Shown here one piece after another: positions 26,192-35,633 of a stretch of 64,000 nucleotides of DNA. Source of the stretch: Bacillota bacterium. Lineage in GTDB: Bacteria > Bacillota > Clostridia > Christensenellales > SZUA-584. Each line of letters opens with the position of its first letter. Within the stretch, counting starts at the first letter, position 1. The notes under the pieces were generated by a model. That model had not been told where the DNA came from. It worked only from the letters and a program-made list of their open reading frames with translations, and searched no databases. Position numbers and translations under genes: made by a program. Location of the stretch: NCBI GenBank assembly GCA_023396555.1, contig JAEWWC010000100.1, positions 12,979 through 76,978 on the forward strand, written 5' to 3'.

Positions 26192-28264
26192 TTGGACATA
26201 GGAGAATGGATCATCAACGAGCTGGGCTCGCATGATAAGAAGATGGAATTTGACGAACTGCTACGCGGATTGGGACCGGAGGAAAACCCGGCTGAGGTGC
26301 GTGAGGCGGTTCAGCAACTGATTGCGCAGGGTAAGGTGCTGCGCTCGAAGAAGGGCAAGCTGTTTCTGCCCGGGCGATTCGGGCTGTTTACGGGTCGGCT
26401 GGACGTAAAGCGTTCCGGCTTCGGGTTTCTGCTGGACGACGACGGCGATATATTCATATCCGCGGACAACAAGGGTGGCGCGATGCACGGCGATCTGGTG
26501 GTGGTGCGGCAGCTTACGGAAGCGGAGACGGACCGCCGCCGGGAAGGCGAAGTCGTCGATATACTGGAGGAGAAGCAGACGCGGTTGGTGGGCACGCTGA
26601 TGGGGCGCTATGTGCGTCCGGATGACGAGCGGCTGGACGAGGTGCGCGTATCCAAAAAGGGAGTGGAAGGCGCGAGGGACGGCGTCAAAGTGGTCGTGGA
26701 TATTAAAAAGCGTGCCAGAAACGGAGAGAGTGCCGAAGGCCATATCGTGGAGGTACTGGGAAAAGCGGGGCTGGCGCAGGTGGAACTTAAGAGCCTGATA
26801 CGCCAGTTCGAGCTGCCGGAGGACTTCCCGGAAGAGGTGAAGGCAGAGGCGCAGCGCGCGGCGTCACGCCGCATCACATCACAGGGCCGTGAGGACTGGC
26901 GCGGGCGCACCGTGTTCACCATCGACGGAGCGGATGCGAAGGATCTGGACGATGCTGTTTCGATAACGCGTCTGGACAACGGCTGGGAACTGGGCGTACA
27001 TATCGCGGATGTGGCTCAGTATGTGACAGAGGGCAGCAAGCTGGACAAGGAGGCGCTGAAGCGCGGCACCTCCGTTTATCTGGCGGATACCGTGATCCCG
27101 ATGCTGCCCAAGGAGCTGTCCAACGGTGTGTGTTCGCTGTCCGAAGGGACGGACAAGCTGACGCTGTCCTGCATTATGACGCTGGACGAGCGCGGGCATA
27201 TTATCGACTCGCGGCAGGCACAGAGCATCATCCGCTCCAAGCACCGTATGACATATTCCGACGTGAACGCGATATTTGACGGCGAAGAGACGCTGCGCGA
27301 AAAGTATGCGGATATATTAGACGACCTGCTGAAAATGCGCGAACTGGCGCAGATACTGCGGCAGCTGCGCGAGGATAAAGGCAGCATCGACTTCGATCTG
27401 GAGGAGTCGGCGTTCCAATACGACGAGAAGGGCCGCGTGACCGGCGTGGGGCCGCGCGACCGAGGCGAAGCCGAACGGCTGATTGAGGAATTTATGCTGG
27501 CGGCCAACAAGACGGTGGCTGAGACGTATTACTGGCGGCAGCTGCCGTTTGTATACCGCGTCCACGAACAGCCGGCGGATGAGAAGATGGAGATTTTCCT
27601 CGCGTTCTATTCCAACTTCGGCAAGGTGAAGGGGAAGATGGAGACCGTGCATCCCAAGGCGCTGCAGAGCATACTGAACGACGTCAAGGGCACACCGCAC
27701 GAGAACATCGTGAACCAGATACTGCTGCGCTCACTCAGAAAAGCGGAGTACAGCCCGGAGTGTAAGGGCCATTTCGGCCTGAGCTTCCAATATTACTGTC
27801 ACTTCACGTCGCCCATCAGGCGGTATCCGGATCTGGCGGTTCATCGCGTGGTGAAGAGCGACCTGACCGGCCGGCTCACAAAGAAGGCAGTCGAAGCGCT
27901 GGAGGCGCGCGTGAGCGACATATCCCGTCAGTCCAGCATCAGAGAACGCGTGGCGATGGAAGCCGAGCGCGCGGCGGACGACATGAAGAAGGCCGAATTC
28001 ATGTACGGCAAGGAGGGGCAGGAGTTTGACGGCGTCGTGAGCGGCGTGTCCCGAAACGTGTTCTTCGTCGAACTTGACAACACCGTCGAGGGTGTGATAC
28101 CATTATCGTCCTTACAGGACGACTACTATGTTTACAACGAGAAAATGTACTGCGTTGTGGGAGAGCGTACGCGCCGCCGCATCAGTCTGGGCGATACCAT
28201 GCGCGTGCGTCTGGCGAGCGTCAGCGTGTATCCGCCGCGGATCGAGTTCGAGCCGGTGCGCTGA
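26192..28264 (+). CDS. rnr: Ribonuclease R
   Basis: Processive 3'-5' exoribonuclease that degrades structured RNA and, with tmRNA/SmpB, the mRNAs of stalled ribosomes. The 690-residue protein starts at TTG after AGAGGAG and has an N-terminal winged-helix region, cold-shock domains (FTGRLDVKRSGFGFL), the RNB catalytic domain with GADAKDLDDAVS (metal-binding aspartates) and HFTSPIRRYPDL, and a C-terminal S1 domain (EFDGVVSGVSRNVFF). Shorter at the C-terminus than the E. coli enzyme, as usual in Firmicutes. Confidence 0.96.
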   Translation: MDIGEWIINELGSHDKKMEFDELLRGLGPEENPAEVREAVQQLIAQGKVLRSKKGKLFLPGRFGLFTGRLDVKRSGFGFLLDDDGDIFISADNKGGAMHGDLVVVRQLTEAETDRRREGEVVDILEEKQTRLVGTLMGRYVRPDDERLDEVRVSKKGVEGARDGVKVVVDIKKRARNGESAEGHIVEVLGKAGLAQVELKSLIRQFELPEDFPEEVKAEAQRAASRRITSQGREDWRGRTVFTIDGADAKDLDDAVSITRLDNGWELGVHIADVAQYVTEGSKLDKEALKRGTSVYLADTVIPMLPKELSNGVCSLSEGTDKLTLSCIMTLDERGHIIDSRQAQSIIRSKHRMTYSDVNAIFDGEETLREKYADILDDLLKMRELAQILRQLREDKGSIDFDLEESAFQYDEKGRVTGVGPRDRGEAERLIEEFMLAANKTVAETYYWRQLPFVYRVHEQPADEKMEIFLAFYSNFGKVKGKMETVHPKALQSILNDVKGTPHENIVNQILLRSLRKAEYSPECKGHFGLSFQYYCHFTSPIRRYPDLAVHRVVKSDLTGRLTKKAVEALEARVSDISRQSSIRERVAMEAERAADDMKKAEFMYGKEGQEFDGVVSGVSRNVFFVELDNTVEGVIPLSSLQDDYYVYNEKMYCVVGERTRRRISLGDTMRVRLASVSVYPPRIEFEPVR

Positions 28265-28317
28265 ACGCTATGTGAGGGTTGCGCCAATAGTGTTTGGCGG
28301 GATGAGGGGTTGATTTT

Positions 28318-28776
28318 GTGAGCGACGGCATCAAGGTGCTGATCAAGAACAAGAAGGCGTATCACGAGTTTTTTATCGACGAAACGGTGGAAGCGGGTAT
28401 CGCGCTGGTGGGCAGCGAAGTGAAGTCGATACGCGGCGGCAAGGCGAACATCAAGGAAGCGTTCGTGCGTATCATTAATAATGAAGCGTTTATCGTGGGG
28501 ATGCATGTGAGTCCGTATGAGAAGGGCAGCTACTTCAACCAGGATCCGCTTCGCCAGAGAAAGCTGCTGCTGCACAAGCGCGAGATCGTGAAACTTTACA
28601 GTTTGGCCACACAGAAAGGCTTGACGTTGGTACCGCTCGCGGTATACTTAAAGCAGGGCAAAGTGAAGCTCGAGATCGGCGTGGCGCGCGGCAAAAAGTT
28701 GTATGACAAACGGCAAAGCATTGCCGAGCGCGATGCGCAAAGAGCCAAGGAGATCGCCACGAAGATGGCGAGATAG
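28318..28776 (+). CDS. smpB: SsrA-binding protein
   Basis: Binds tmRNA and delivers it to stalled ribosomes. The 152-residue protein has [19 protein letters not shown], the [18 protein letters not shown] core and the basic C-terminal tail KKLYDKRQ...[10 protein letters not shown] that enters the decoding centre. It starts at GTG. The tmRNA gene follows 23 bases downstream. Confidence 0.97.
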   Translation: MSDGIKVLIKNKKAYHEFFIDETVEAGIALVGSEVKSIRGGKANIKEAFVRIINNEAFIVGMHVSPYEKGSYFNQDPLRQRKLLLHKREIVKLYSLATQKGLTLVPLAVYLKQGKVKLEIGVARGKKLYDKRQSIAERDAQRAKEIATKMAR

Positions 28777-28799
28777 AATTTTGGCATAGCAACTAACGT

Positions 28800-29163
28800 G
28801 GGGGCGTGTTTGGCTTTCGACGGGGGTTGGCCAGGGCCGGATAAGCGGGTCGCAGTCCCGGAGTGCTGCGTTAAAAAGCCGGAACTTAAATTTAGTTGCA
28901 GACAAAACTGAACTAGCTTACGCTGCTTAAGGCAGTGTAATGCCCTGCCGGTGGCACCCTAATCGCCGGGGACAGGGTATCATTAACTAGGGGAACCTCT
29001 TCCGCAAAGCTTTGAGCGGAGGAGAGGATTATGAAGCTACCGCAAATATGCCCCTGAGCGCGGGGGTGTATGGAGGGAAACGGTTTAAATACACGTTCTG
29101 CACCCGGAGAAAGTCTGACTTTGGAACCTTCGGACAGGGGTTCGACTCCCCTCGCCTCCACCA
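28800..29163 (+). ncRNA. ssrA: Transfer-messenger RNA
   Basis: One-piece tmRNA of 364 nt. The 5' end GGGGGCG pairs with the 3' CGCCTCC, followed by A and the encoded CCA; the T-arm carries GGTTCGACTCC. The tag frame at 28898-28930 encodes ADKTELAYAA and a TAA stop. The mature 3' end at 29163 coincides with the left boundary of the inserted segment described in the findings. Confidence 0.97.
29151..29163 (+). repeat. Left copy of 13-bp direct repeat (attachment core, ssrA 3' end)
   Basis: CTCGCCTCCACCA, the last 13 bases of ssrA, recurs exactly at 43110-43122. ssrA 3' ends are favoured targets of tyrosine integrases, and an intact ssrA on one side with a 3'-end duplicate on the other is the expected outcome. 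Confidence 0.7.
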
Positions 29164-29174
29164 CTAAAAACCAC

Positions 29175-29216
29175 AATCGCCTAATACTTGGATAGAGTAT
29201 TGGGCGATTTGTATTT
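29175..29216 (+). terminator. Terminator after ssrA
   Basis: A 14-bp stem (AATCGCCTAATACT with AGTATTGGGCGATT, one wobble) is followed by a broken T-run. If the island reading is right, this stem came with the inserted DNA, and the original ssrA terminator is the one at 43130-43165. Confidence 0.75.
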
Positions 29217-29257
29217 ATATATTGACATTGGATAAATCATAAAACATGTTTATTTTC

Positions 29258-29286
29258 TTGATACATTTTAATAAGGGCTATATAAT
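29258..29286 (+). promoter_or_regulatory. Sigma-A promoter of the helicase-DUF4391 operon
   Basis: TTGATA, 17 bases, perfect TATAAT, ~50 bases before the helicase start codon. Confidence 0.8.
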
Positions 29287-29337
29287 GATAGTGGATATTA
29301 ATGTAACTTATTTAACATGTGTAGTAAGGGTATTTTA

Positions 29338-32300
29338 ATGGAAGTGATTGATAATCTAAATAAAACACTTCGAGATGATCTTCAGGTACGAATTGATAAA
29401 AAAAGCAAGATATCTATTGCGGCATCGTGCTTTTCAATATACGCTTTCCAAGAACTGAAAAAGCAATTAAACGATATTGAAGCTTTACGCTTTATATTTA
29501 CATCTCCGGCGTTCACAACCGAAAAAGCTAGCAAAGAACGCCGTGAATTTTATATACCACGCCTTCAGCGAGAAAAGAGCCTATATGGCTCCGACTTTGA
29601 AATTAAGCTTCGAAATGAATTAACGCAAAAAGCCATTGCGAAAGAATGTGCCGAATGGATTAAGCGCAAGGTTACTTTTAAATCTAATATAAGCAACAAC
29701 AGGATGAGTGGTTTTTTAAACCTTGATGATAACCGGGATAAATGGACTTATCTCCCGATAGACGGTTTTACTACGGTTGACCTTGGTTGCGATAGAGGCA
29801 ATAATATGTACAACATTATTAACCGCTTTGAGGCTCCCGTCAGCAATGAATACTTCCGTGTATTTGAAGAAGTCTGGAATGATAAAGCCAAGCTGCAAGA
29901 TGTAACCGATGAAGTATTGGAGAATATAACAGCAGCATACAAGGAAAACTCTCCAGAGTTTATATATTTCGTGACACTGTATAATGTCTTCAGCGAGTTT
30001 CTTGAAGACATTTCTGAAGATATCCTGCCTAACGAAGCAACTGGCTTCAAGCAGAGTAAGATATGGAATATGCTTTATAACTTCCAGCAGGACGCGGCTC
30101 TGGCTATTATAAACAAGCTGGAGAAATATAACGGCTGTATATTAGCGGATAGTGTTGGCCTTGGCAAGACGTTTACAGCACTGGCGGTAATAAAATACTA
30201 TGAAAACCGTAATAAGTCAGTACTTGTTCTTTGTCCAAAGAAGTTGTCCGATAACTGGAATACCTTCAAGATGAACCTGTTAAATAACCCGATTGCAAAG
30301 GACAGGCTTAATTACGATGTTTTATTTCATACTGACCTGTCTCGCAATAGTGGGTATACAAATGGTATGCCACTTGATCGTGTTAACTGGGGCAATTACG
30401 ACCTTGTAGTAATTGATGAGTCGCATAACTTTAGAAACGGCGGCGATGTGTTTGACGAAAATCGGACACAGGAAAACCGCTATGTAAGGCTTATGAATAG
30501 GGTTATCCGCAGCGGTGTAAAAACAAAAGTATTGATGCTTTCTGCGACTCCGGTAAACAACCGCTTCTCAGACTTAAAGAATCAGATTGCGCTTGCTTAT
30601 GAAGGCGAGAGCGATAACATAAAAGATAAGCTGGATATAAATCGTAGCATAGAAGATGTATTTAATCGGGCGCAGCGTTCCTATAACTCTTGGTGCAAAT
30701 TAAATACTGCGGAGCGTACAACTGAACAGTTATTATCAATGCTGGACTTTGAGTTCTTTGAAGTCCTCGATAGCGTTACTATCGCACGATCCCGTAAGCA
30801 TATACAAAATTATTATGATACGGCGGATATAGGTACATTCCCTGAAAGAAAAAAACCGTTGTCTTTACCGTGTAAATTAACTGATTTGAGCGGTTGCCTA
30901 ACATATAATGATATTTATAACGAGCTTTCAAAGCTGACGTTGTCTATTTACACGCCATCAGCATATATATTGGCAAGCAAAGTTGAAGAATACGAGCAGT
31001 TATATGATACGAAGATTGGCAGTTCATCATTTAAACAAATTGACCGCGAGCAAAGCCTTCTGATACTCATGCGAGTAAACCTTCTGAAACGCCTTGAAAG
31101 TTCCGTCCATTCATTCCGGCTAACAATAAGCAGAATCCTTGCTTTAATAAATGAGACTATAGAAAACATCGGGCACTACGATAAAACTAGAGGGACATTC
31201 TCATTTAACGACATGGCGGATATAGAAGACTTTGATATCGACGATGAGAACAACGACAGCTTTACTTTTGGCAAAAAGGTTCAGATTGAGCTTGAAGATA
31301 TGGATTATACCGGATGGCTTAACGACTTGGAATGGGACAGAGATATTCTGACCGCCCTTTATAACGAGATGGCTCGGATAACGCCATTGTATGATAATAA
31401 GCTGCATGTGCTTTTTAACACGATACGAAATAAGATTAACAATCCTATTAACGAAGGAAACAAGAAGATACTTATATTCTCCGCTTTCTCCGATACTGTT
31501 GATTACTTATACGAAAACGTTAGCCGAATGGTTAAAGCAGAGTTTGATTTAGAAACGGCTATGGTAACAGGCGGCGTTGACGGGCGGACTTCAATTCCGA
31601 GACTTAGGGCTGATCTGAATACCGTGCTTACCTGCTTCTCCCCTGTTTCGAAGGAAAAGCAATTAATAATGCCGAACCAGCAAGCTGAAATAGATATTCT
31701 TATAGGCACAGACTGTATTTCGGAAGGCCAGAATCTACAGGACTGTGACTATCTTATAAATTACGATATACACTGGAACCCCGTGCGGATCATTCAGCGT
31801 TTCGGCAGAATCGATAGAATAGGTAGCAAGAACTCCGTTATACAACTCGTCAACTTCTGGCCTGATATCTCGCTCGATGAGTATATTAACCTTAAATCAA
31901 GGGTTGAGACCCGTATGAAGATATCCGTTATGACTTCAACGGGCGACGATAACCCCATTGATCAAAATGACGGTGACTTGGAATATAGAAGAAAGCAGCT
32001 TGAACGACTACAGAATGACGTTGTTGATATAGAAGAGATCTCTGGCGGAATCTCGATAATGGACTTAGGCCTTAACGAATTCCGCATGGATTTAATCAGC
32101 TATATAAAACAAAACCCTGACCTCGATAAAGTGCCGCACGGCATGAACACAGTCGTACGTTCGTCTGAAAGCACACCCTCAGGCATAATATATGTGCTGC
32201 GGAATATAAACGACGGTGTAAATATCAACCGAACAAACCGGCTGCATCCTTTCTATATCGTATACATAACCGACGAAGGTGAGGTTTATTGCGACCATCT

Positions 32301-32577
32301 GCATCCGAAAGATACACTAGACCTATTGCGGCATCTGTGCAAGGGGAAAGCTGAACCTATAAAAGAACTATGCCAGAGCTTTAACGAGGAAACAAAAGAC
32401 GGTAAAAAGATGGACAAGTATTCACAGCTTCTGGAAGACACAATATCGTCTATTATCAAAGTGGGTACAGAAAGCGATATCGATAGTCTCTTCAAGCCGG
32501 GCGGAACGTCTGCTCTGACTACCCGGATATCGGGACTTAATGACTTTGAGCTGATAACGTTTGTGGTTGTAAAATAG
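29338..32577 (+). CDS. SNF2-type superfamily 2 helicase, defence-associated
   Basis: Large DNA translocase with a probable role in phage or foreign-DNA defence. The ~1,079-residue protein has an N-terminal PLD-like region (ISIAASCFSIYAFQELKK; FIFTSPAF), then SF2 motifs: Q-region FQQDAALAI, Walker A ADSVGLGKTFTA, DEAH-like VIDESHNFRN, motif III LSATPVNN, and a C-terminal RecA domain with ILIFSAFSDTVDYL, GTDCISEGQNLQ and QRFGRIDRIGS. No nuclease motif is evident. Start taken at ATG 29338; an ATG at 29317 has no better site. AT-rich codon use differs from the upstream core genes. Followed 19 bases later by the DUF4391 gene. Confidence 0.88.
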   Translation: MEVIDNLNKTLRDDLQVRIDKKSKISIAASCFSIYAFQELKKQLNDIEALRFIFTSPAFTTEKASKERREFYIPRLQREKSLYGSDFEIKLRNELTQKAIAKECAEWIKRKVTFKSNISNNRMSGFLNLDDNRDKWTYLPIDGFTTVDLGCDRGNNMYNIINRFEAPVSNEYFRVFEEVWNDKAKLQDVTDEVLENITAAYKENSPEFIYFVTLYNVFSEFLEDISEDILPNEATGFKQSKIWNMLYNFQQDAALAIINKLEKYNGCILADSVGLGKTFTALAVIKYYENRNKSVLVLCPKKLSDNWNTFKMNLLNNPIAKDRLNYDVLFHTDLSRNSGYTNGMPLDRVNWGNYDLVVIDESHNFRNGGDVFDENRTQENRYVRLMNRVIRSGVKTKVLMLSATPVNNRFSDLKNQIALAYEGESDNIKDKLDINRSIEDVFNRAQRSYNSWCKLNTAERTTEQLLSMLDFEFFEVLDSVTIARSRKHIQNYYDTADIGTFPERKKPLSLPCKLTDLSGCLTYNDIYNELSKLTLSIYTPSAYILASKVEEYEQLYDTKIGSSSFKQIDREQSLLILMRVNLLKRLESSVHSFRLTISRILALINETIENIGHYDKTRGTFSFNDMADIEDFDIDDENNDSFTFGKKVQIELEDMDYTGWLNDLEWDRDILTALYNEMARITPLYDNKLHVLFNTIRNKINNPINEGNKKILIFSAFSDTVDYLYENVSRMVKAEFDLETAMVTGGVDGRTSIPRLRADLNTVLTCFSPVSKEKQLIMPNQQAEIDILIGTDCISEGQNLQDCDYLINYDIHWNPVRIIQRFGRIDRIGSKNSVIQLVNFWPDISLDEYINLKSRVETRMKISVMTSTGDDNPIDQNDGDLEYRRKQLERLQNDVVDIEEISGGISIMDLGLNEFRMDLISYIKQNPDLDKVPHGMNTVVRSSESTPSGIIYVLRNINDGVNINRTNRLHPFYIVYITDEGEVYCDHLHPKDTLDLLRHLCKGKAEPIKELCQSFNEETKDGKKMDKYSQLLEDTISSIIKVGTESDIDSLFKPGGTSALTTRISGLNDFELITFVVVK

Positions 32578-32596
32578 CCTCAATAAGGAGGATGGA

Positions 32597-33265
32597 ATGC
32601 TAGGGTTACCGGCCTCTACGGAATTCAATCAGCGTATACCGAAAACCAAGTTCTACGCGAACCTCGGCATGACGCCTGCGGTCAAGCGCCTGTTTACTGA
32701 TCAGTTAGATACGATTATATGGCGCAACAAAATATGCCCGGATACGGTCAATATAGCCCCAGCAGATAACGTTGCGGAAATCGAAGTTATTGAAACAAGC
32801 CTAAAATATAAGAAACTAGATAAACGGGTACTCGAAATAATTGACCGCGAGGTGCCGTACCATATCGTATTTGTACTGTCGTTTGAAGGCATGGAACAGC
32901 TGGCTATCGGTTACAAGCAGGAGAGTGGTAACCGTGAAGATCAATACAAAGTAGATTCCTATTATTTCTCCGACTGGAGACCGAAGGGGCAGCTGGCATT
33001 GGAGCTAAAGGCTCTGAATCTTGGCAGCCTGTACGAAGGCTGGCTAAAAAGCCTATTACCAACACATGCAGTAAAAACAGGTGATATAGCCGAGGCTGTA
33101 AGCAAACATAAAGAAATTGAGCGTCTGGAAAAGCAAATTGCCTCTCTTGAGAAGAAAATCGGACAGGAGAAACAGTTTAATATAAGAGTCAAGCTCAATA
33201 CGGAGCTTAGATTAGTCAATCATGAATTAGAGGTATTAAATGAGGAGTTTCCTTCGGCGTTATAA
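32597..33265 (+). CDS. DUF4391 domain protein
   Basis: Function unknown; DUF4391 genes commonly accompany SNF2-type helicases and type III Mod/Res genes. The 222-residue protein begins MLGLPASTEFNQRIPK, the usual family start, has FYANLGMTPAVKRLF, IIWRNKICPDTVNIAP and REVPYHIVFVLSFEG, and ends in a coiled coil (KHKEIERLEKQIASLEKKIGQ, about residues 175-195). AAGGAGG ribosome site. Together with the helicase it is the intact part of the decayed locus. Confidence 0.82.
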   Translation: MLGLPASTEFNQRIPKTKFYANLGMTPAVKRLFTDQLDTIIWRNKICPDTVNIAPADNVAEIEVIETSLKYKKLDKRVLEIIDREVPYHIVFVLSFEGMEQLAIGYKQESGNREDQYKVDSYYFSDWRPKGQLALELKALNLGSLYEGWLKSLLPTHAVKTGDIAEAVSKHKEIERLEKQIASLEKKIGQEKQFNIRVKLNTELRLVNHELEVLNEEFPSAL

Positions 33266-33416
33266 AAAGCATATCATTTTGATCCTACTTTTGAGTATAT
33301 TTGTTATACCTTTTTTGATTAATATTGCTTTTAAAATATCAAGCCCGTTTCGTATTCTAGTAGCTGAATGGGAAGCAGGAGACGCCCTTGGTTTTATATC
33401 GGCTTCCGTGTACTGA
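33240..33416 (+). pseudogene. Truncated small membrane protein (deletion scar with Mod)
   Basis: An ATG overlapping the end of the DUF4391 gene opens a 58-residue frame: a basic start, one membrane helix (HIILILLLSIFVIPFLINIAF), then ILVAEWEAGDALGF, which recalls the N-terminus of a multi-span membrane protein often found in defence islands. After GDALGF the frame runs into out-of-frame methyltransferase sequence and stops. Expected downstream helices are missing. Confidence 0.55.
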
Positions 33417-33802
33417 AGGTGGATAGTACAAACATGAAGGATGTTTACTATTCCGCTGATGAGTACGACCAGACTATGCTGAGCGCGCTGGAATCGAACA
33501 TCAAGGAAGGCCGTACGGATATGGATTTGTTGTATCAGGTGCTGCTGGATTGGGGTCTGCCGCTTAGCCTGAAACACGTTACCGAAAAGCTGGATAGCGT
33601 GAATGTACATACCGTTGATGATGGGGCGCTGATGGCCTGCTTTGACGCAAACGTTCCCGAGAGCGTTATCCGTGAGATGGCGAAGCGTAAGCCGTTGCGC
33701 GTGGTGTTCCGTGACAGCAGCTTTACAGACAGTCCGAGCAAGATCAATGTGGAAGAGATATTCAAACTAAATGCGCCGGGGACGGATGTAAGAGTGATAT
33801 AA
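33401..33802 (+). pseudogene. C-terminal remnant of type III restriction-modification DNA methyltransferase (Mod)
   Basis: From GFRVLKVDSTN onward the ~133 residues match the end of type III Mod proteins: NMKDVYYSADEY, DLLYQVLLDWGL, ALMACFDANV and KPLRVVFRDSSF. The SAM-binding FxGxG and DPPY motifs and the target-recognition region are absent, so no modification activity remains. The 5' edge fuses to the truncated membrane gene at about 33390-33401. No Res subunit gene follows. Confidence 0.75.
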
Positions 33803-33814
33803 GGATCGTGTTCT

Positions 33815-34018
33815 ATGAGTTTAACAATTGATTTCTTTATGTTGGATGTAAAAATCTATATCAGTCAAATTGAATCCATCAGCACTTATTATAACGAAAT
33901 TTATAATAGGGTAATACTTTCAAATGAAAAGAAACTTGAAGAGGAGATTTTTAAAAGTATTGCTGATGTTGAAAGGAAATACGGAAAATGTCATGCTACC
34001 ATGGCTCCTCCCCGATAG
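33815..34018 (+). CDS. Short protein of unknown function, probably truncated
   Basis: A 67-residue frame, MSLTIDFFMLDVKIYISQIE and onward, with helical heptad character and an ending (ATMAPPR) created by the overlapping terminator stem. It follows the Mod remnant by 12 bases, so it is likely the N-terminus of the next gene of the defence locus. Not recognised. Confidence 0.4.
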   Translation: MSLTIDFFMLDVKIYISQIESISTYYNEIYNRVILSNEKKLEEEIFKSIADVERKYGKCHATMAPPR

Positions 34019-34033
34019 GGAGAGGCTTTTTTT
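34004..34033 (+). terminator. Terminator closing the defence remnant
   Basis: GCTCCTCCC pairs with GGGAGAGGC (one mismatch, one wobble) around a short loop, followed by seven Ts. Confidence 0.7.
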
Positions 34034-34109
34034 ATCTATTTACTAATTGCTCTTATTTGTATTTGATTTCAGTAAAATTCAAGAGGTAGGATTAATATCA
34101 GATTAACGA

Positions 34110-35603
34110 TTATTCCTCTTTGCTGGTGGACAGTTCCATGACCTTTTCCACGGTGATATCCTTGGTGGAAACATTGCATACCAGCGTGCGGTCTGCAAGC
34201 ACGGCCACTCGGTCACAGATGCCGAGTATCTCTTCGATGTCGGATGAAATAAAGATGATGCCGGCTTTTTTCTTAATCAGGTCGTTGATTGAATTGTAAA
34301 TGTCAATTTTGCTGGCGATATCAAGACCTCTTGTGGGCTCATCCAGTATAAATATTTTAGCACGGCTCATGATCCATTTGGCGAATATCGCCTTTTGCTG
34401 GTTGCCGCCGCTGTATTCCAGTATGTTGTTGTTGGGGCTCTGCAGTATGTTCAGCTTTGTTACGTAATCGGCCACCGCCTGCTCCAAAAAGGTGGTGTTG
34501 ATCATACTGTAGTTGGCGAATCGCTTAAGCGCTGCCACCGCAACGTTGTTTTTAACGTCCAGCGCACCGAAAATAGAATCGTTCAGGCGGTTCTCGGGTA
34601 TCAACGCAATACCGTTGTATATTGCCTTGTAAGGGCTGTCCAGCACCACCTTGCTACCGTTGATCAGAATATCGCCCTTTACGTTGTCCACTGCGCCGAA
34701 CAGGCAGTTGGCCAGCAGCGTCCGGCCGGAGCCGGCCAGCCCTGTGATGCCAAGTATGTCGCCCTCGTACACATCGAAATTGATGTTCTTAAGCTTGTCG
34801 GCAAAGCCCAGATTCCGTGCGGAGAATATGTTTTTACCTTTACGTATCACCATTTTGGGATATCTGTTCTTAATGTAGTGCCCGCTGAGCATCCGGATGA
34901 TCTCTTCCTGGGGGCACTCGGCGGCGATTTTCGTCCCCATGATCTTTCCGTTCTTGATGATGGTGACGCGGTCGCCCAGCAGCGAAACATCTTCCAGACA
35001 GTGTGTAATGTAGAACACGCCCGCGCCGCGCTCCTTGATCTTGTTGACGATACGGTAGAGCAGCTCGCGCTCACTGGGGGTGAGGGCGGACGACGGTTCG
35101 TCCAGTATCACAATCTTGGCATCCGAAATGTAAGCCCGGCAGAATTCGATGATCTGCCGCTGTGCGAACCCCAGCGACGATACCTTGTCATATACGGACA
35201 CAGGCAGGCTCAGTTCCTCGATCAGCTGCTGGCACATGTAGTTGAGCTTATCGTAATCGATACTCCTGAAGAGCTTGTTTTTGTATGGCAGGTTGTGAAA
35301 GAACAGATTCTCGGCGACGGAAAGCTGTGTAAGCATCGCCGCGTCCTGACGGATATATATGACATCATCGAACAGAGCGGAAGAGAATGCCTTGTTTTTG
35401 ACCGGCTTGTCCTGAATATATATTTGTCCGGAATGCGGCACAATAAAGCCGCTGATCACCTGCATCAGCAGACTCTTCCCCGAGCCGTTTTCTCCCATCA
35501 CCACATGGATCTCTTTTTCATACAGATCGATATTGATATCGCTGAGACGGAAGTTCTCCAGAGACAAACTGACATTCTCAAGCTGCAGAAGCTTAGAGGG
35601 CAT
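34110..35603 (-). CDS. Sugar ABC transporter ATP-binding protein, orphan (RbsA-like, divergent)
   Basis: A 497-residue double-ATPase protein related to RbsA/MglA. Domain 1 has Walker A GENGSGKS but a drifted signature (SSLGFAQRQIIEF); domain 2 has [19 protein letters not shown] and ILDEPTRGLD. No permease or binding protein adjoins it on this strand, while a complete importer with its own ATPase lies divergently at 36.8-40.8 kb. It may serve that permease as an alternative subunit or be left from a lost transporter. It follows the DeoR regulator gene by 30 bases, so the two are probably co-transcribed. Confidence 0.9.
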   Translation of the reverse strand: MPSKLLQLENVSLSLENFRLSDINIDLYEKEIHVVMGENGSGKSLLMQVISGFIVPHSGQIYIQDKPVKNKAFSSALFDDVIYIRQDAAMLTQLSVAENLFFHNLPYKNKLFRSIDYDKLNYMCQQLIEELSLPVSVYDKVSSLGFAQRQIIEFCRAYISDAKIVILDEPSSALTPSERELLYRIVNKIKERGAGVFYITHCLEDVSLLGDRVTIIKNGKIMGTKIAAECPQEEIIRMLSGHYIKNRYPKMVIRKGKNIFSARNLGFADKLKNINFDVYEGDILGITGLAGSGRTLLANCLFGAVDNVKGDILINGSKVVLDSPYKAIYNGIALIPENRLNDSIFGALDVKNNVAVAALKRFANYSMINTTFLEQAVADYVTKLNILQSPNNNILEYSGGNQQKAIFAKWIMSRAKIFILDEPTRGLDIASKIDIYNSINDLIKKKAGIIFISSDIEEILGICDRVAVLADRTLVCNVSTKDITVEKVMELSTSKEE

Positions 35604-35633
35604 CTCTTCAATACTCCTTCGCGTTTATAGGAC

